DNA of 49,021 nucleotides from an uncultured Solobacterium sp. (GTDB taxonomy: Bacteria > Bacillota_I > Bacilli_A > Erysipelotrichales > Erysipelotrichaceae): NCBI GenBank assembly GCA_900546285.1, contig URCJ01000008.1, positions 1-49,021 of the forward strand, written 5' to 3'. Positions 33,295 to 41,061 of the stretch are shown piece after piece. The position numbers and the translations under genes were made by a program. The first letter of the stretch is position 1, and each line of letters starts with the position of its first letter. The notes under the pieces were generated by a model. That model ran no database searches and had not been told where the DNA came from. It was given only the letters and a program-made list of their open reading frames with translations.

Positions 33295-33645
33295 TTAATC
33301 AATATCTTTAGTTGCTACTACATCAACACCAGTATGGGCAACATCTTTAATCAAGACATCGCCAATCTTGATAGGCGCTTTTACCTTGGCAGCTCTGATT
33401 TCTTTCATACAATCAAAGATTTTACCCTTAGGTAGAGCATCCTTAGTCTTGCACGAAACTCTTTTGCCATTAAGGACATCAATAGTAGATGTGATAATGC
33501 GCACTGGATTAGTTATTTCATTCTTGGCATAGCGCTGCCCATTAGGACAAGTATTGCCGCTTACTTCAATATTTTCACCATCAATCTTAACAGTTAAGTT
33601 GCATCCTAAAGGACAACCAATACAAATCATATCTTTAGTTTCCAT
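33295..33645 (-). CDS. DUF1667 cysteine-rich protein
   Basis: A 116-residue protein with CIGCPLGCNLTV near the N-terminus and a further Cys in SGNTCPNGQRYAKNE, a probable metal or iron-sulfur site. DUF1667 proteins typically accompany two FAD-dependent oxidoreductases, as here. It lies 3 bases after the second flavoprotein gene and is the last gene of the operon. Its probable role is electron transfer for, or assembly of, the G3P-dehydrogenase-like complex; the function is inferred. Confidence 0.85.
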   Translation of the reverse strand: METKDMICIGCPLGCNLTVKIDGENIEVSGNTCPNGQRYAKNEITNPVRIITSTIDVLNGKRVSCKTKDALPKGKIFDCMKEIRAAKVKAPIKIGDVLIKDVAHTGVDVVATKDID

Positions 33646-33648
33646 TAA

Positions 33649-34893
33649 CTAATCCTCCAAAGAAAGCGTTATTTCCTTAGCACCTTCTAAATCTTTTTTA
33701 GCTAAAATGATTTGTTCCATCTCACCAGGTGCCATAACTTTCTTCTTTACTCTTTTAATCTCTTCATCATCTTTAAAGACAACTAAATTCTTATTTTTAT
33801 AAACATCAGCTACTCTAAAACGGATAAGTACTGTTTTATCTAAATGTTTAATATCAATATAAGAAGGAACACTATAACGTACACCATTCTTAGTATTGAT
33901 CTTAATCATGCCACTTCTCACATTACCTTCTTTTAAATACTTAACAACGCCCTTACCAGCATTAGAAGCTTCATTTGAAACATAATCAACTAGATCATGA
34001 ACATGTAAGACATTACCACACGCAAAGATACCATCAACATTTGTTTCTAAATTATCAGAAACAATTGGACCCCCAGTAATTCTAGATAATTCTACTTCAG
34101 CCATCTTACTTAATTCATTCTCAGGAAATAGACCTACTGAAAGTAATAAAGTATCACACTTATATTCTTTTTCAGTTCCCTTAATAGGCTTACGATGTTC
34201 ATCAACTTCGGCGATGACAACACCCTCAACTCTTTCCTTACCCTTAATATCAATAACGGTATGGCTTAAGAGTAATGGAATATCAAAGTCATTTAAACAC
34301 TGAACAATATTTCTTTTTAGACCACCAGAATAAGGCATGACTTCTGCAACACACTTAACCTTAGCACCCTCTAAACTCATTCTTCTTGCCATGATAAGGC
34401 CAATATCACCTGACCCTAGAATTACCACTTCCTTACCAACTTGATAACCATCAATATTTAAAAGCTTTTGAGCACTACCAGCACTATAGACGCCAGCTGG
34501 TCTAAAGCCAGGAATATTTAAGGCACCCCTACTTCTTTCACGACAGCCCATTGCTAAGACAATAGCCTTAGCCTTAATTGTATTTAAGCCATCTTTTTTA
34601 GAAACATAAGTAATCTCTTTATCCTTAGTGATATTGATTACCATTGTATCCAACTTATATTCGATATTAGCTTCCTTGACCTTATCGATGTATCTAGTTG
34701 CATATTCAGGACCAGTCAACTCTTCCTTGAAAGTATGTAGGCCAAAACCATTATGAATACATTGGTTAAGAATACCGCCTAACTTATCATCTCTTTCAAT
34801 GATTAAAATAGAATCAATGCCCTCTTCCTTAATGCTTAAGGCACTAGCTAAACCAGCTGGACCACCACCAATAATTACAACATCATAGTTCAT
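33649..34893 (-). CDS. NAD(P)/FAD-dependent oxidoreductase of a GlpA-like complex
   Basis: A flavoprotein of about 414 residues with VVIIGGGPAGLASALSI for FAD, VVILGSGDIGLIMARRM for the second dinucleotide, and a late NVDGIFACGNVLHVHDLVDYVS motif. AGGTG gives proper spacing to ATG at 34893 rather than to the GTG three codons upstream. It overlaps the end of the GlpA-like gene by 11 bases. It probably passes electrons from the GlpA-like subunit to NAD or another acceptor; the in vivo partner is unknown. Confidence 0.85.
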   Translation of the reverse strand: MNYDVVIIGGGPAGLASALSIKEEGIDSILIIERDDKLGGILNQCIHNGFGLHTFKEELTGPEYATRYIDKVKEANIEYKLDTMVINITKDKEITYVSKKDGLNTIKAKAIVLAMGCRERSRGALNIPGFRPAGVYSAGSAQKLLNIDGYQVGKEVVILGSGDIGLIMARRMSLEGAKVKCVAEVMPYSGGLKRNIVQCLNDFDIPLLLSHTVIDIKGKERVEGVVIAEVDEHRKPIKGTEKEYKCDTLLLSVGLFPENELSKMAEVELSRITGGPIVSDNLETNVDGIFACGNVLHVHDLVDYVSNEASNAGKGVVKYLKEGNVRSGMIKINTKNGVRYSVPSYIDIKHLDKTVLIRFRVADVYKNKNLVVFKDDEEIKRVKKKVMAPGEMEQIILAKKDLEGAKEITLSLED

Positions 34894-36310
34894 CATCTTC
34901 ACCTAACTTTCCAAGAATCATTCTAGATTTCGCATTATTCTTAGTAATCTCTTCTTCCTTAACTCCCAATTCTCTAGCCAATATTTCAATTGTCTTAGGA
35001 CAACAGAAACCCGCTTGACATCTTCCCATACCAGCAGTAGTTCTTCTTTTAATCGCATCTAAAGAAGTAGCCTTAATTGGACTATTGATCGCATCAATAA
35101 TTTCACCTTCAGAAACATCATTACAACGACAAATGATATTGCCATATAGAGGATTTTGTTTAATAAGTTCGCCACGCTGTTTATAACTCAAATGTTTTAA
35201 GTGGACTAAACCTTTTCTTGTAGAAATAAAATTATCCTTTAGACTTGGTTTTAACTTTTCAACAACCATCTCACAAATCATCTCACCAATGGCAGGAGCG
35301 CTAGTTAAACCTGGAGACTCGATACCAATCGCATCAAAGAAATTATCATTAGCCTCTTCAATAATAAAGTCACCTGTATCACCCTTAGCTCTTAAGCCTG
35401 AGAAAGATGTAATAATCTTATTATTTGGTAAAGACTTAACTGATTTTAGCGCATTAGTTAAGACAAAATCCAAATCACTCGCATAAGTGCCAGTATCCTC
35501 TTTATCATCAATATCGGTAGCGCTAGGACCTACCAACAAGTTACCATGAACCGTAGGTGTAACCAAAACGCCCTTACCCTTAGCAGTAGGAAGTTGAAAA
35601 ATAGTATGTGATACAAGATCACCTAAGTCAGTATCATATAAACAATAATCACCCTTACGAGCAGTTATAGTTCTTTTTTTCTCACAAATCATATTATGAA
35701 TCACATCACCATATAAACCAGCTGCATTAACAACACATCTTGTTTCATATTGGTTATTGATTAAATAATGATCATTAATTTTTTTAATTTCCTTAACTTC
35801 AGTATTAAGAATTACTTCAGCACCATTTTGGACCGCATTCTCAGCAAGCGCAACATTCATCTCAAAAGGACAAATAATTGCACCAGTATTAGCCAATAAG
35901 GCATACTTTACATTATCACTTAGATTTGGTTCTAACTTTAAAACCTCATCAGACTTTAGAATATGTAAATCCTTGACACCATTAGTAATACCACGATTAT
36001 AAAGTTCTTCCAACTTTGGATAATCTTCTTCATCAAAACACAATACTAGAGAACCATTATTCTTGTAGGCAAAATTTAAATCCTTGGCAAGCTCTTTTAT
36101 CAACTCATTACCCCTCACATTAAGCTTAGCCTTTAAACTGCCACTTTTAGCATCGTGTCCTGCGTGAACAATTGCACTATTAGCCTTACTAGTTCCAGAA
36201 CAAACATCCTCTTCCTTCTCCAGTAAAGCAACCCTTAGGTCATACTTAGATAGTTCTCTTAAAACGGAACATCCAGTTACACCACCACCTATTACAATTA
36301 CATCAAACAT
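34883..36310 (-). CDS. GlpA-like FAD-dependent dehydrogenase with BFD [2Fe-2S] domain
   Basis: A 475-residue protein: VIVIGGGVTGCSVLRELSKY FAD loop, SGTSKANSAIVHAGHDAKSG typical of the glycerol-3-phosphate/L-2-hydroxyglutarate oxidase family, FSGLRAKGDTGDF in the substrate domain, then a BFD-like [2Fe-2S] domain with CRCNDV and GMGRCQAGFCCP. This layout fits anaerobic glycerol-3-phosphate dehydrogenase subunit A. No glpK or glpF is nearby. The start at 36310 lacks an SD; a TGGTAAAAT box ends 9 bases upstream. Confidence 0.87.
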   Translation of the reverse strand: MFDVIVIGGGVTGCSVLRELSKYDLRVALLEKEEDVCSGTSKANSAIVHAGHDAKSGSLKAKLNVRGNELIKELAKDLNFAYKNNGSLVLCFDEEDYPKLEELYNRGITNGVKDLHILKSDEVLKLEPNLSDNVKYALLANTGAIICPFEMNVALAENAVQNGAEVILNTEVKEIKKINDHYLINNQYETRCVVNAAGLYGDVIHNMICEKKRTITARKGDYCLYDTDLGDLVSHTIFQLPTAKGKGVLVTPTVHGNLLVGPSATDIDDKEDTGTYASDLDFVLTNALKSVKSLPNNKIITSFSGLRAKGDTGDFIIEEANDNFFDAIGIESPGLTSAPAIGEMICEMVVEKLKPSLKDNFISTRKGLVHLKHLSYKQRGELIKQNPLYGNIICRCNDVSEGEIIDAINSPIKATSLDAIKRRTTAGMGRCQAGFCCPKTIEILARELGVKEEEITKNNAKSRMILGKLGEDDEL

Positions 36311-36319
36311 CTTATACTC

Positions 36320-36328
36320 ATTTTACCA
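36320..36328 (-). promoter_or_regulatory. Extended -10 before the GlpA-like gene
   Basis: TGGTAAAAT on the minus strand, 9 bases before the ATG at 36310, with no SD between. Confidence 0.45.
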
Positions 36329-36346
36329 TATCCCTTATAAAGTAAA

Positions 36347-36355
36347 TGTTATAAT
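36347..36355 (+). promoter_or_regulatory. Extended -10 before the first FemAB gene
   Basis: TGTTATAAT, 8 bases before the ATG at 36364; the transcript would carry a 1-2 base leader. It shares the 53-base divergent gap with the GlpA-like gene promoter. Confidence 0.5.
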
Positions 36356-36363
36356 TAACAGGT

Positions 36364-37626
36364 ATGAAAACAAAAGAAATAGACGATAAGACATTAGACG
36401 AATTTGTCTTTAATAGTAACAAGTCACATTTTATGCAAACAAGTGCCTGGAAAGACGTATCAAAAAACAGAGGATATATCCCTCATTGCCTAGGACTATA
36501 TGAAAACAACAATCTAAAGGCTACAGCCTTAATGCTAGAAAAGAAAATTGGACCTTATTCAACCTATTATTGTCCAAGAGGCTTTATTTGTGACTACAGT
36601 GACAAAGAACTACTAAAGAACGTAATCGAAACATTAAAAACTTATACTAAAAAGAATCATGGTCTTTATTTTAAAATTAACCCTGATATCATCATCGCCA
36701 AGCTAGATGGTGATGCCAACAGAATAGAAACCTATGATACTTTTGGATTAATTGACTTCTTTAAAGAAAACGGTGGTAATTTTAGAGGCTTCACAACCAA
36801 ATTCACAGAAAGCTCAGCACCGCGCTTTACCTTTAGAGTAGACGTTAGTCAAAGTGAAGAAGACTTATTCAAGAATCTACATAACACTACTAAAAAGATT
36901 CTAAAAGATAAGAACCCTTATGAAGTAACTATCACTAAAAACGAAGAAGGTGCCCTAGATGACTTCTACAAGGTAATGAAAGAAACAGCCATTAGAAAGA
37001 AGATGTTTGTAGAATCTTATGATTATTTTAAGAACTTCTATGAAAATCTTAAAAATAAGAATGAAGCAGATATCTATGTAGCTAGTATTGATTCTAATAG
37101 ACTAAAGGAAATCTTTAATAATAAGCTAGCTGCTGTTGATAAAGAAATCGAAACCGTTAATCAAAGACCTGATGGCCCTAAGAAAGAGAATAAATTAAAG
37201 GATTTAGCACAAAAGAGAAATAAGATTCTTAAGCTAAAAGCCGAAGTTGATGAACTTAAGGAAGAAAGAATTGTCTTATCTTCAATCATAACAGCTAAAT
37301 TTAAAGACAAAGTATGGACAATCCACGGTGGCAATAGTGATCAATTATTATTCTTAAATGCCAACTATGAACTTTACTACCACATTCTTTTAGACAGCAA
37401 AAAAGAAGGCTATACAACAGTAGACTTCTATGGATCGGAAGGAAAAGTTGATAAAGATAGTCAAATCTACGGTATTTATTTATTTAAATTAAGATTTGGT
37501 GGTGACTTTGTAGAATTTGTCGGTGAATTTGACTTTGTCACAAGACCCCTAGCTAATAAGATTATTTCTAATCTTTTAAAAGCTAGAAGAAGAATTTTAT
37601 ATCACCGTTCTTTAAAAGGAAATTAA
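36364..37626 (+). CDS. FemAB-family aminoacyltransferase, first copy
   Basis: A 420-residue protein of the FemA/FemX family, which transfers amino acids from aminoacyl-tRNA to the peptidoglycan stem or bridge. Family marks: FMQTSAWKDVS, YCPRGFICDYSD, TFRVDVSQSEEDLFKNLHNTTKKILK, then a coiled-coil arm (about 240-300, LKDLAQKRNKILKLKAEVDE) and DFYGSEGKVDKDS with LFKLRFGGDFVEFVGEFDF. The two GNAT-like halves plus a helical arm are as in FemA. The amino acid transferred is unknown. One base separates it from the second copy. Confidence 0.9.
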   Translation: MKTKEIDDKTLDEFVFNSNKSHFMQTSAWKDVSKNRGYIPHCLGLYENNNLKATALMLEKKIGPYSTYYCPRGFICDYSDKELLKNVIETLKTYTKKNHGLYFKINPDIIIAKLDGDANRIETYDTFGLIDFFKENGGNFRGFTTKFTESSAPRFTFRVDVSQSEEDLFKNLHNTTKKILKDKNPYEVTITKNEEGALDDFYKVMKETAIRKKMFVESYDYFKNFYENLKNKNEADIYVASIDSNRLKEIFNNKLAAVDKEIETVNQRPDGPKKENKLKDLAQKRNKILKLKAEVDELKEERIVLSSIITAKFKDKVWTIHGGNSDQLLFLNANYELYYHILLDSKKEGYTTVDFYGSEGKVDKDSQIYGIYLFKLRFGGDFVEFVGEFDFVTRPLANKIISNLLKARRRILYHRSLKGN

Positions 37627-37627
37627 A

Positions 37628-38881
37628 ATGATAAAAGAAATTAAAAAAGAAGATTTTAATAGTATCTCCAAAACATTTGACAATGTTACTTTTTATCAAA
37701 CAAGCAACTGGGCCGATTTAAAATCTTATACCAACTGGAAAGGCTTATATTTGGCTTATGAAAAAGATAATCAAATAAAAGCTTGTGGTCTATTCCTATT
37801 AAAGAAAATGCCACTATTAAACAGTTACATGGCCTATTGTCCAAGAGGTTTCTTAATAGATTATAACGACAAAGAATTATTAACTAAGGTAAACAAAGAA
37901 CTTATAGCTTATTTAAAAAATAAGAAAGTATTTGAACTAATCATGGACCCCTATGTTTTATTAAATCATAGAGATATTGACGGAAATATCATCGAAGATG
38001 GATTTGACAATCATGATGTAGTTAATCAGCTTGTTTCTTTAGGCTATAAACATACAGGCTATAACCTATATTATGAAAATTTACAACCTCGTTTCTTATT
38101 CAGATTAAATATTAAAGACAAGACTATTGATGAAATCTATAAGGGTTTTAAGAAAGAAGCTAAAAGAAGAGCCAATAAAAAAGACTTCTTTGGGATTAAT
38201 GTTAGAGAACTAAAAGAAGATGAAATTGAAGTTTTTAAAGATTTAATGAATAAAACTTCAATTAGAAAAGGCTTTATCGATAGACCCCTTGGTTACTATA
38301 AACAAATGTACTCAGCCCTTTCAAAAGATAAAATATTAAGATATATGGTTGCAGAAATCGATGTTGATAAGTGCCGTAAGAATGCTGAAGCTGAAATATC
38401 AAAAATTAGTAAACGTGTTGAAAAACTAATGGAACATGAAGCTTCTAATGCAGGTAAAATCAAGGAAGAAAAGGTTACTATTAATTCTAATCAAAAGATT
38501 ATTGAACAATTAGATATTTTAGAAAAAGAAAAAGGTAAAATAGTACCATTAAGCGTTGTCTGCCTATTAACCTATGGTAAAGAAGCTATAATGTTGTTGG
38601 CAGGAAATGATGAATATTACTTGCAACACTTTAACACTTCTAATATCATCGTAGCCGAACTTATCAAGTTATGTAAAAACGAAGGCTATGATTATTACAA
38701 CTTCTATGGCATCACCGGAAACTTTGATCCAAAGAGTGAATCTTATGGCTTATATACTTATAAGAAACAATATGGTGGTGAAGTTGTAGAATTAATTGGC
38801 CAATTTGAATATCAAATTAATTCACTTGTAAAACGTCTTTATGACATCATGTTGAAAGCCTATAAACTAACAAAAAAATAG
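37628..38881 (+). CDS. FemAB-family aminoacyltransferase, second copy
   Basis: A 417-residue paralogue of the preceding gene, probably adding a second residue in the bridge, as FemA follows FemX in known systems. It has FYQTSNWADLKSYTNW, YCPRGFLIDYNDKEL, LKELKEDEIEVFKDL-like spacing, a coiled coil around 250-300 and YNFYGITGNFDPKSES with KKQYGGEVVELIGQFEY. It is directly followed, 17 bases after its stop, by tRNA-Thr. No membrane segment, as expected for a cytoplasmic enzyme acting on lipid II. Confidence 0.9.
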   Translation: MIKEIKKEDFNSISKTFDNVTFYQTSNWADLKSYTNWKGLYLAYEKDNQIKACGLFLLKKMPLLNSYMAYCPRGFLIDYNDKELLTKVNKELIAYLKNKKVFELIMDPYVLLNHRDIDGNIIEDGFDNHDVVNQLVSLGYKHTGYNLYYENLQPRFLFRLNIKDKTIDEIYKGFKKEAKRRANKKDFFGINVRELKEDEIEVFKDLMNKTSIRKGFIDRPLGYYKQMYSALSKDKILRYMVAEIDVDKCRKNAEAEISKISKRVEKLMEHEASNAGKIKEEKVTINSNQKIIEQLDILEKEKGKIVPLSVVCLLTYGKEAIMLLAGNDEYYLQHFNTSNIIVAELIKLCKNEGYDYYNFYGITGNFDPKSESYGLYTYKKQYGGEVVELIGQFEYQINSLVKRLYDIMLKAYKLTKK

Positions 38882-38898
38882 GGTCTATACCCTATTAT

Positions 38899-38974
38899 GC
38901 CGACGTAGCTTAGCTGGTAGAGCAACGCACTCGTAACGCGTAGGTCGTAGGTTCAAACCCTATCGTCGGCACCA
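38899..38974 (+). tRNA. tRNA-Thr (anticodon CGU)
   Basis: A complete 76-base cloverleaf: acceptor GCCGACG/CGTCGGC, D arm GCTTAGCTGGTAGAGC, anticodon loop CTCGTAA (anticodon CGT, decoding ACG), T loop TTCAAAC, discriminator A and encoded CCA. The last anticodon-stem pair (31:39) is an A-C mismatch. It lies 17 bases after the second FemAB gene and is closed by a terminator; no clear promoter of its own is seen, so it may be co-transcribed. Confidence 0.97.
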
Positions 38975-38981
38975 TTTGTAT

Positions 38982-39003
38982 AAAACGTCCATATGGACGT
39001 TTT
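38982..39003. terminator. Bidirectional terminator, tRNA-Thr / glmS
   Basis: AAAACGTCC-ATAT-GGACGTTTT, with T-runs on both strands, between convergent units. Confidence 0.88.
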
Positions 39004-39039
39004 AATATTGTCCTTTAATGCTTATTTCTCGCTTTTTTA

Positions 39040-40824
39040 TTATTCAACAGTTACAACCTTAGCTAAATTTCTAGGCTTATCCACATCTCTATTAAGAAGT
39101 AGTGCTAAATCCTTAGCCAACAATTGGAATATGACAATACTTGCCATCTCCTCTATTTCCTTTTTACCATCAGGAATCAAAATGATTTCATCAAATACAT
39201 TTGTATTCAATTTATCATTAGTCACAAGAATAATCTTAGCCTTTCTAGATTCACATTCCTTTAGATTACTAACAATCTTCGTGTTAAGCTTTTCATCCAA
39301 ACTCAAACCAATCACCACCGTTTTTTCATCAATAAGGGCAATAGGACCATGTTTAATCTCACCACCCATATAAGCATTCACATTGATATAAGCTAACTCC
39401 TTAATCTTCAATGCTGCCTCTAATAAGCTTGTATAATCATTAGCTCTACCTATCATGAAAATTTCTTTTCCTACTAAAACCTTACTTAGTTGATTAATGT
39501 CATCTTCCTTTGTAAAGATTTCTTCAATCATTGAAGGTAACTTATACAAATCAATTATCTTAGTTTTAACCTCATCTATACTCATCTTATCTTTTATTAA
39601 AGCTAAATAGTAGGCAAAGAGTCTTAGAACCAATAACTGTGATGTATATGCTTTAGTGGATGCTACCGACATTTCTCTTCCAGCCAATGTTAATAAATGA
39701 TAATCAGAAATATGAACTAATTCACTATTTTCAACATTTACAAGTGATAATAGTTTAGCCCCATAAGATTTACCATACTTTGCAGCTTCAATCGTATCAA
39801 TGGTTTCTCCTGATTGTGACAAGGCAATCAACAAAGTCTTATCATCGATAAAATGCTCATGATAAATAAATTCACTTGCAACCTCAACAATCACTGGTAT
39901 CTTAACATACTCTTCTATCGTACTTTTAGCCATCAAAGAAGCATGATAAGAAGTACCACAGGCCACAAAACATATCTTATTGATATTTTTTAAAGAATCA
40001 AAACCAAAATTAGGTAAATCATCTTTTACATAATTATTTAAACAATGCCTTAATACCTTAGGCTGCTCATGAATCTCCTTATCAAGATAAGTCTTATATT
40101 CCCCAAGTTCATTAACATTCTTTTCATTTATCTTTTGAAAATTAACATCTATTTTATTTAGATTCTTATCATAAACAGCTATAGCTTTATCATTCGTGGC
40201 TAAGATACAATCTTCTGGCAAGACACTATAATCATCAAAGTAATTAGTTAAAGGTAGCACCTCACTAGAAATCATAATCTCATTGTCTTTGTATCCAAAC
40301 ACCAAAGGACTTACATGTCTTGTCGCATAAATAGTATCTTTTTTATCATCAAACATCATCAATAATGCATAAGTACCCATCAGCTGGGAACAAACCTTAG
40401 TAATTGTTTCTAAGACGTTACCATCATAAAACTTATTTAAAAGAGCTGCTATAACTTCACTATCTGTTTCTGACTTCAAACCACTCAAATTATATTCTTC
40501 CTTAAGTTCTTTATAATTTTCAATTATCCCATTATGAACAAGACAAACCTTACCAACTTTAAAAGGATGAGCATTCTTATCACTAACAACACCATGAGTA
40601 GCCCATCTAGTATGGCCTATGCCACATTTAGAATTAAAATTACTATTTTTCAATAATTCTTCTAAGTCAGCAGTTCTACCTGCCTTTTTAAATACTTCAA
40701 TTTTGCCACTATTAAAAAGACCTACACCAACACTATCATAACCACGGTATTCTAATAAACTAAGACTCTTAATTATTACATCGTAGGCATTATTAAAACC
40801 CACGCAACCAATAATTCCGCACAT
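39040..40824 (-). CDS. glmS: Glutamine-fructose-6-phosphate aminotransferase
   Basis: Makes glucosamine-6-phosphate, the entry step of amino-sugar and peptidoglycan synthesis. 594 residues: N-terminal glutaminase with catalytic Cys2 (MCGIIGCVGF), GHTRWATHG and ETDSEV; two SIS isomerase domains with CGTSYHASLMAK, SQSGETIDT, SVASTKAYTSQ and the C-terminal DKPRNLAKVVTVE. Its 5' leader carries the glmS ribozyme, giving negative feedback by its product. Confidence 0.97.
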   Translation of the reverse strand: MCGIIGCVGFNNAYDVIIKSLSLLEYRGYDSVGVGLFNSGKIEVFKKAGRTADLEELLKNSNFNSKCGIGHTRWATHGVVSDKNAHPFKVGKVCLVHNGIIENYKELKEEYNLSGLKSETDSEVIAALLNKFYDGNVLETITKVCSQLMGTYALLMMFDDKKDTIYATRHVSPLVFGYKDNEIMISSEVLPLTNYFDDYSVLPEDCILATNDKAIAVYDKNLNKIDVNFQKINEKNVNELGEYKTYLDKEIHEQPKVLRHCLNNYVKDDLPNFGFDSLKNINKICFVACGTSYHASLMAKSTIEEYVKIPVIVEVASEFIYHEHFIDDKTLLIALSQSGETIDTIEAAKYGKSYGAKLLSLVNVENSELVHISDYHLLTLAGREMSVASTKAYTSQLLVLRLFAYYLALIKDKMSIDEVKTKIIDLYKLPSMIEEIFTKEDDINQLSKVLVGKEIFMIGRANDYTSLLEAALKIKELAYINVNAYMGGEIKHGPIALIDEKTVVIGLSLDEKLNTKIVSNLKECESRKAKIILVTNDKLNTNVFDEIILIPDGKKEIEEMASIVIFQLLAKDLALLLNRDVDKPRNLAKVVTVE

Positions 40825-40861
40825 ATATTTTTCTCAACTTTCTATTATTATCAATCATATC

Positions 40862-40996
40862 TATTGGACTAAATTTGTTTTAGAATCACTTCTATATTTG
40901 TTAGTCCATTCGCAGTAGACACTACGGAAGGTACCCGCCGAAAAATTCGATAAACCTTCTCCTCGTTAACCCACCAAAAGGTTCTTGGCGCTAGTT
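40862..40996 (-). ncRNA. glmS ribozyme-riboswitch
   Basis: On the minus strand the core AGCGCC (40987-40992), AGAACC, GACGAGGAG-like AACGAGGAG, UUUAUCGA, UUCGGCGGG and UACCUUC follow in the order of the conserved glmS ribozyme pseudoknots. Paired GGACUAA/UUAGUCC arms close the 3' domain. GlcN6P binding induces self-cleavage just 5' of the core, lowering glmS expression. Confidence 0.93.
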
Positions 40997-41035
40997 GAGA
41001 AATAAGCATTCAAAGAACAATATTAAAATTATATA

Positions 41036-41061
41036 CCAAAAAGGTGGATATCAATCCACCT
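41036..41061 (-). terminator. Terminator of the lacI-uxaC-esterase operon
   Basis: AGGTGGAT-TGAT-ATCCACCT followed by TTTTGG on the minus strand, overlapping the esterase stop codon. Confidence 0.82.

Noticed and set aside
38899..38974. tRNA-Thr as an integration site of a mobile island
   Set aside because: The 3' end is intact, no duplicated tRNA end or integrase is seen, and the downstream genes are core genes (glmS).
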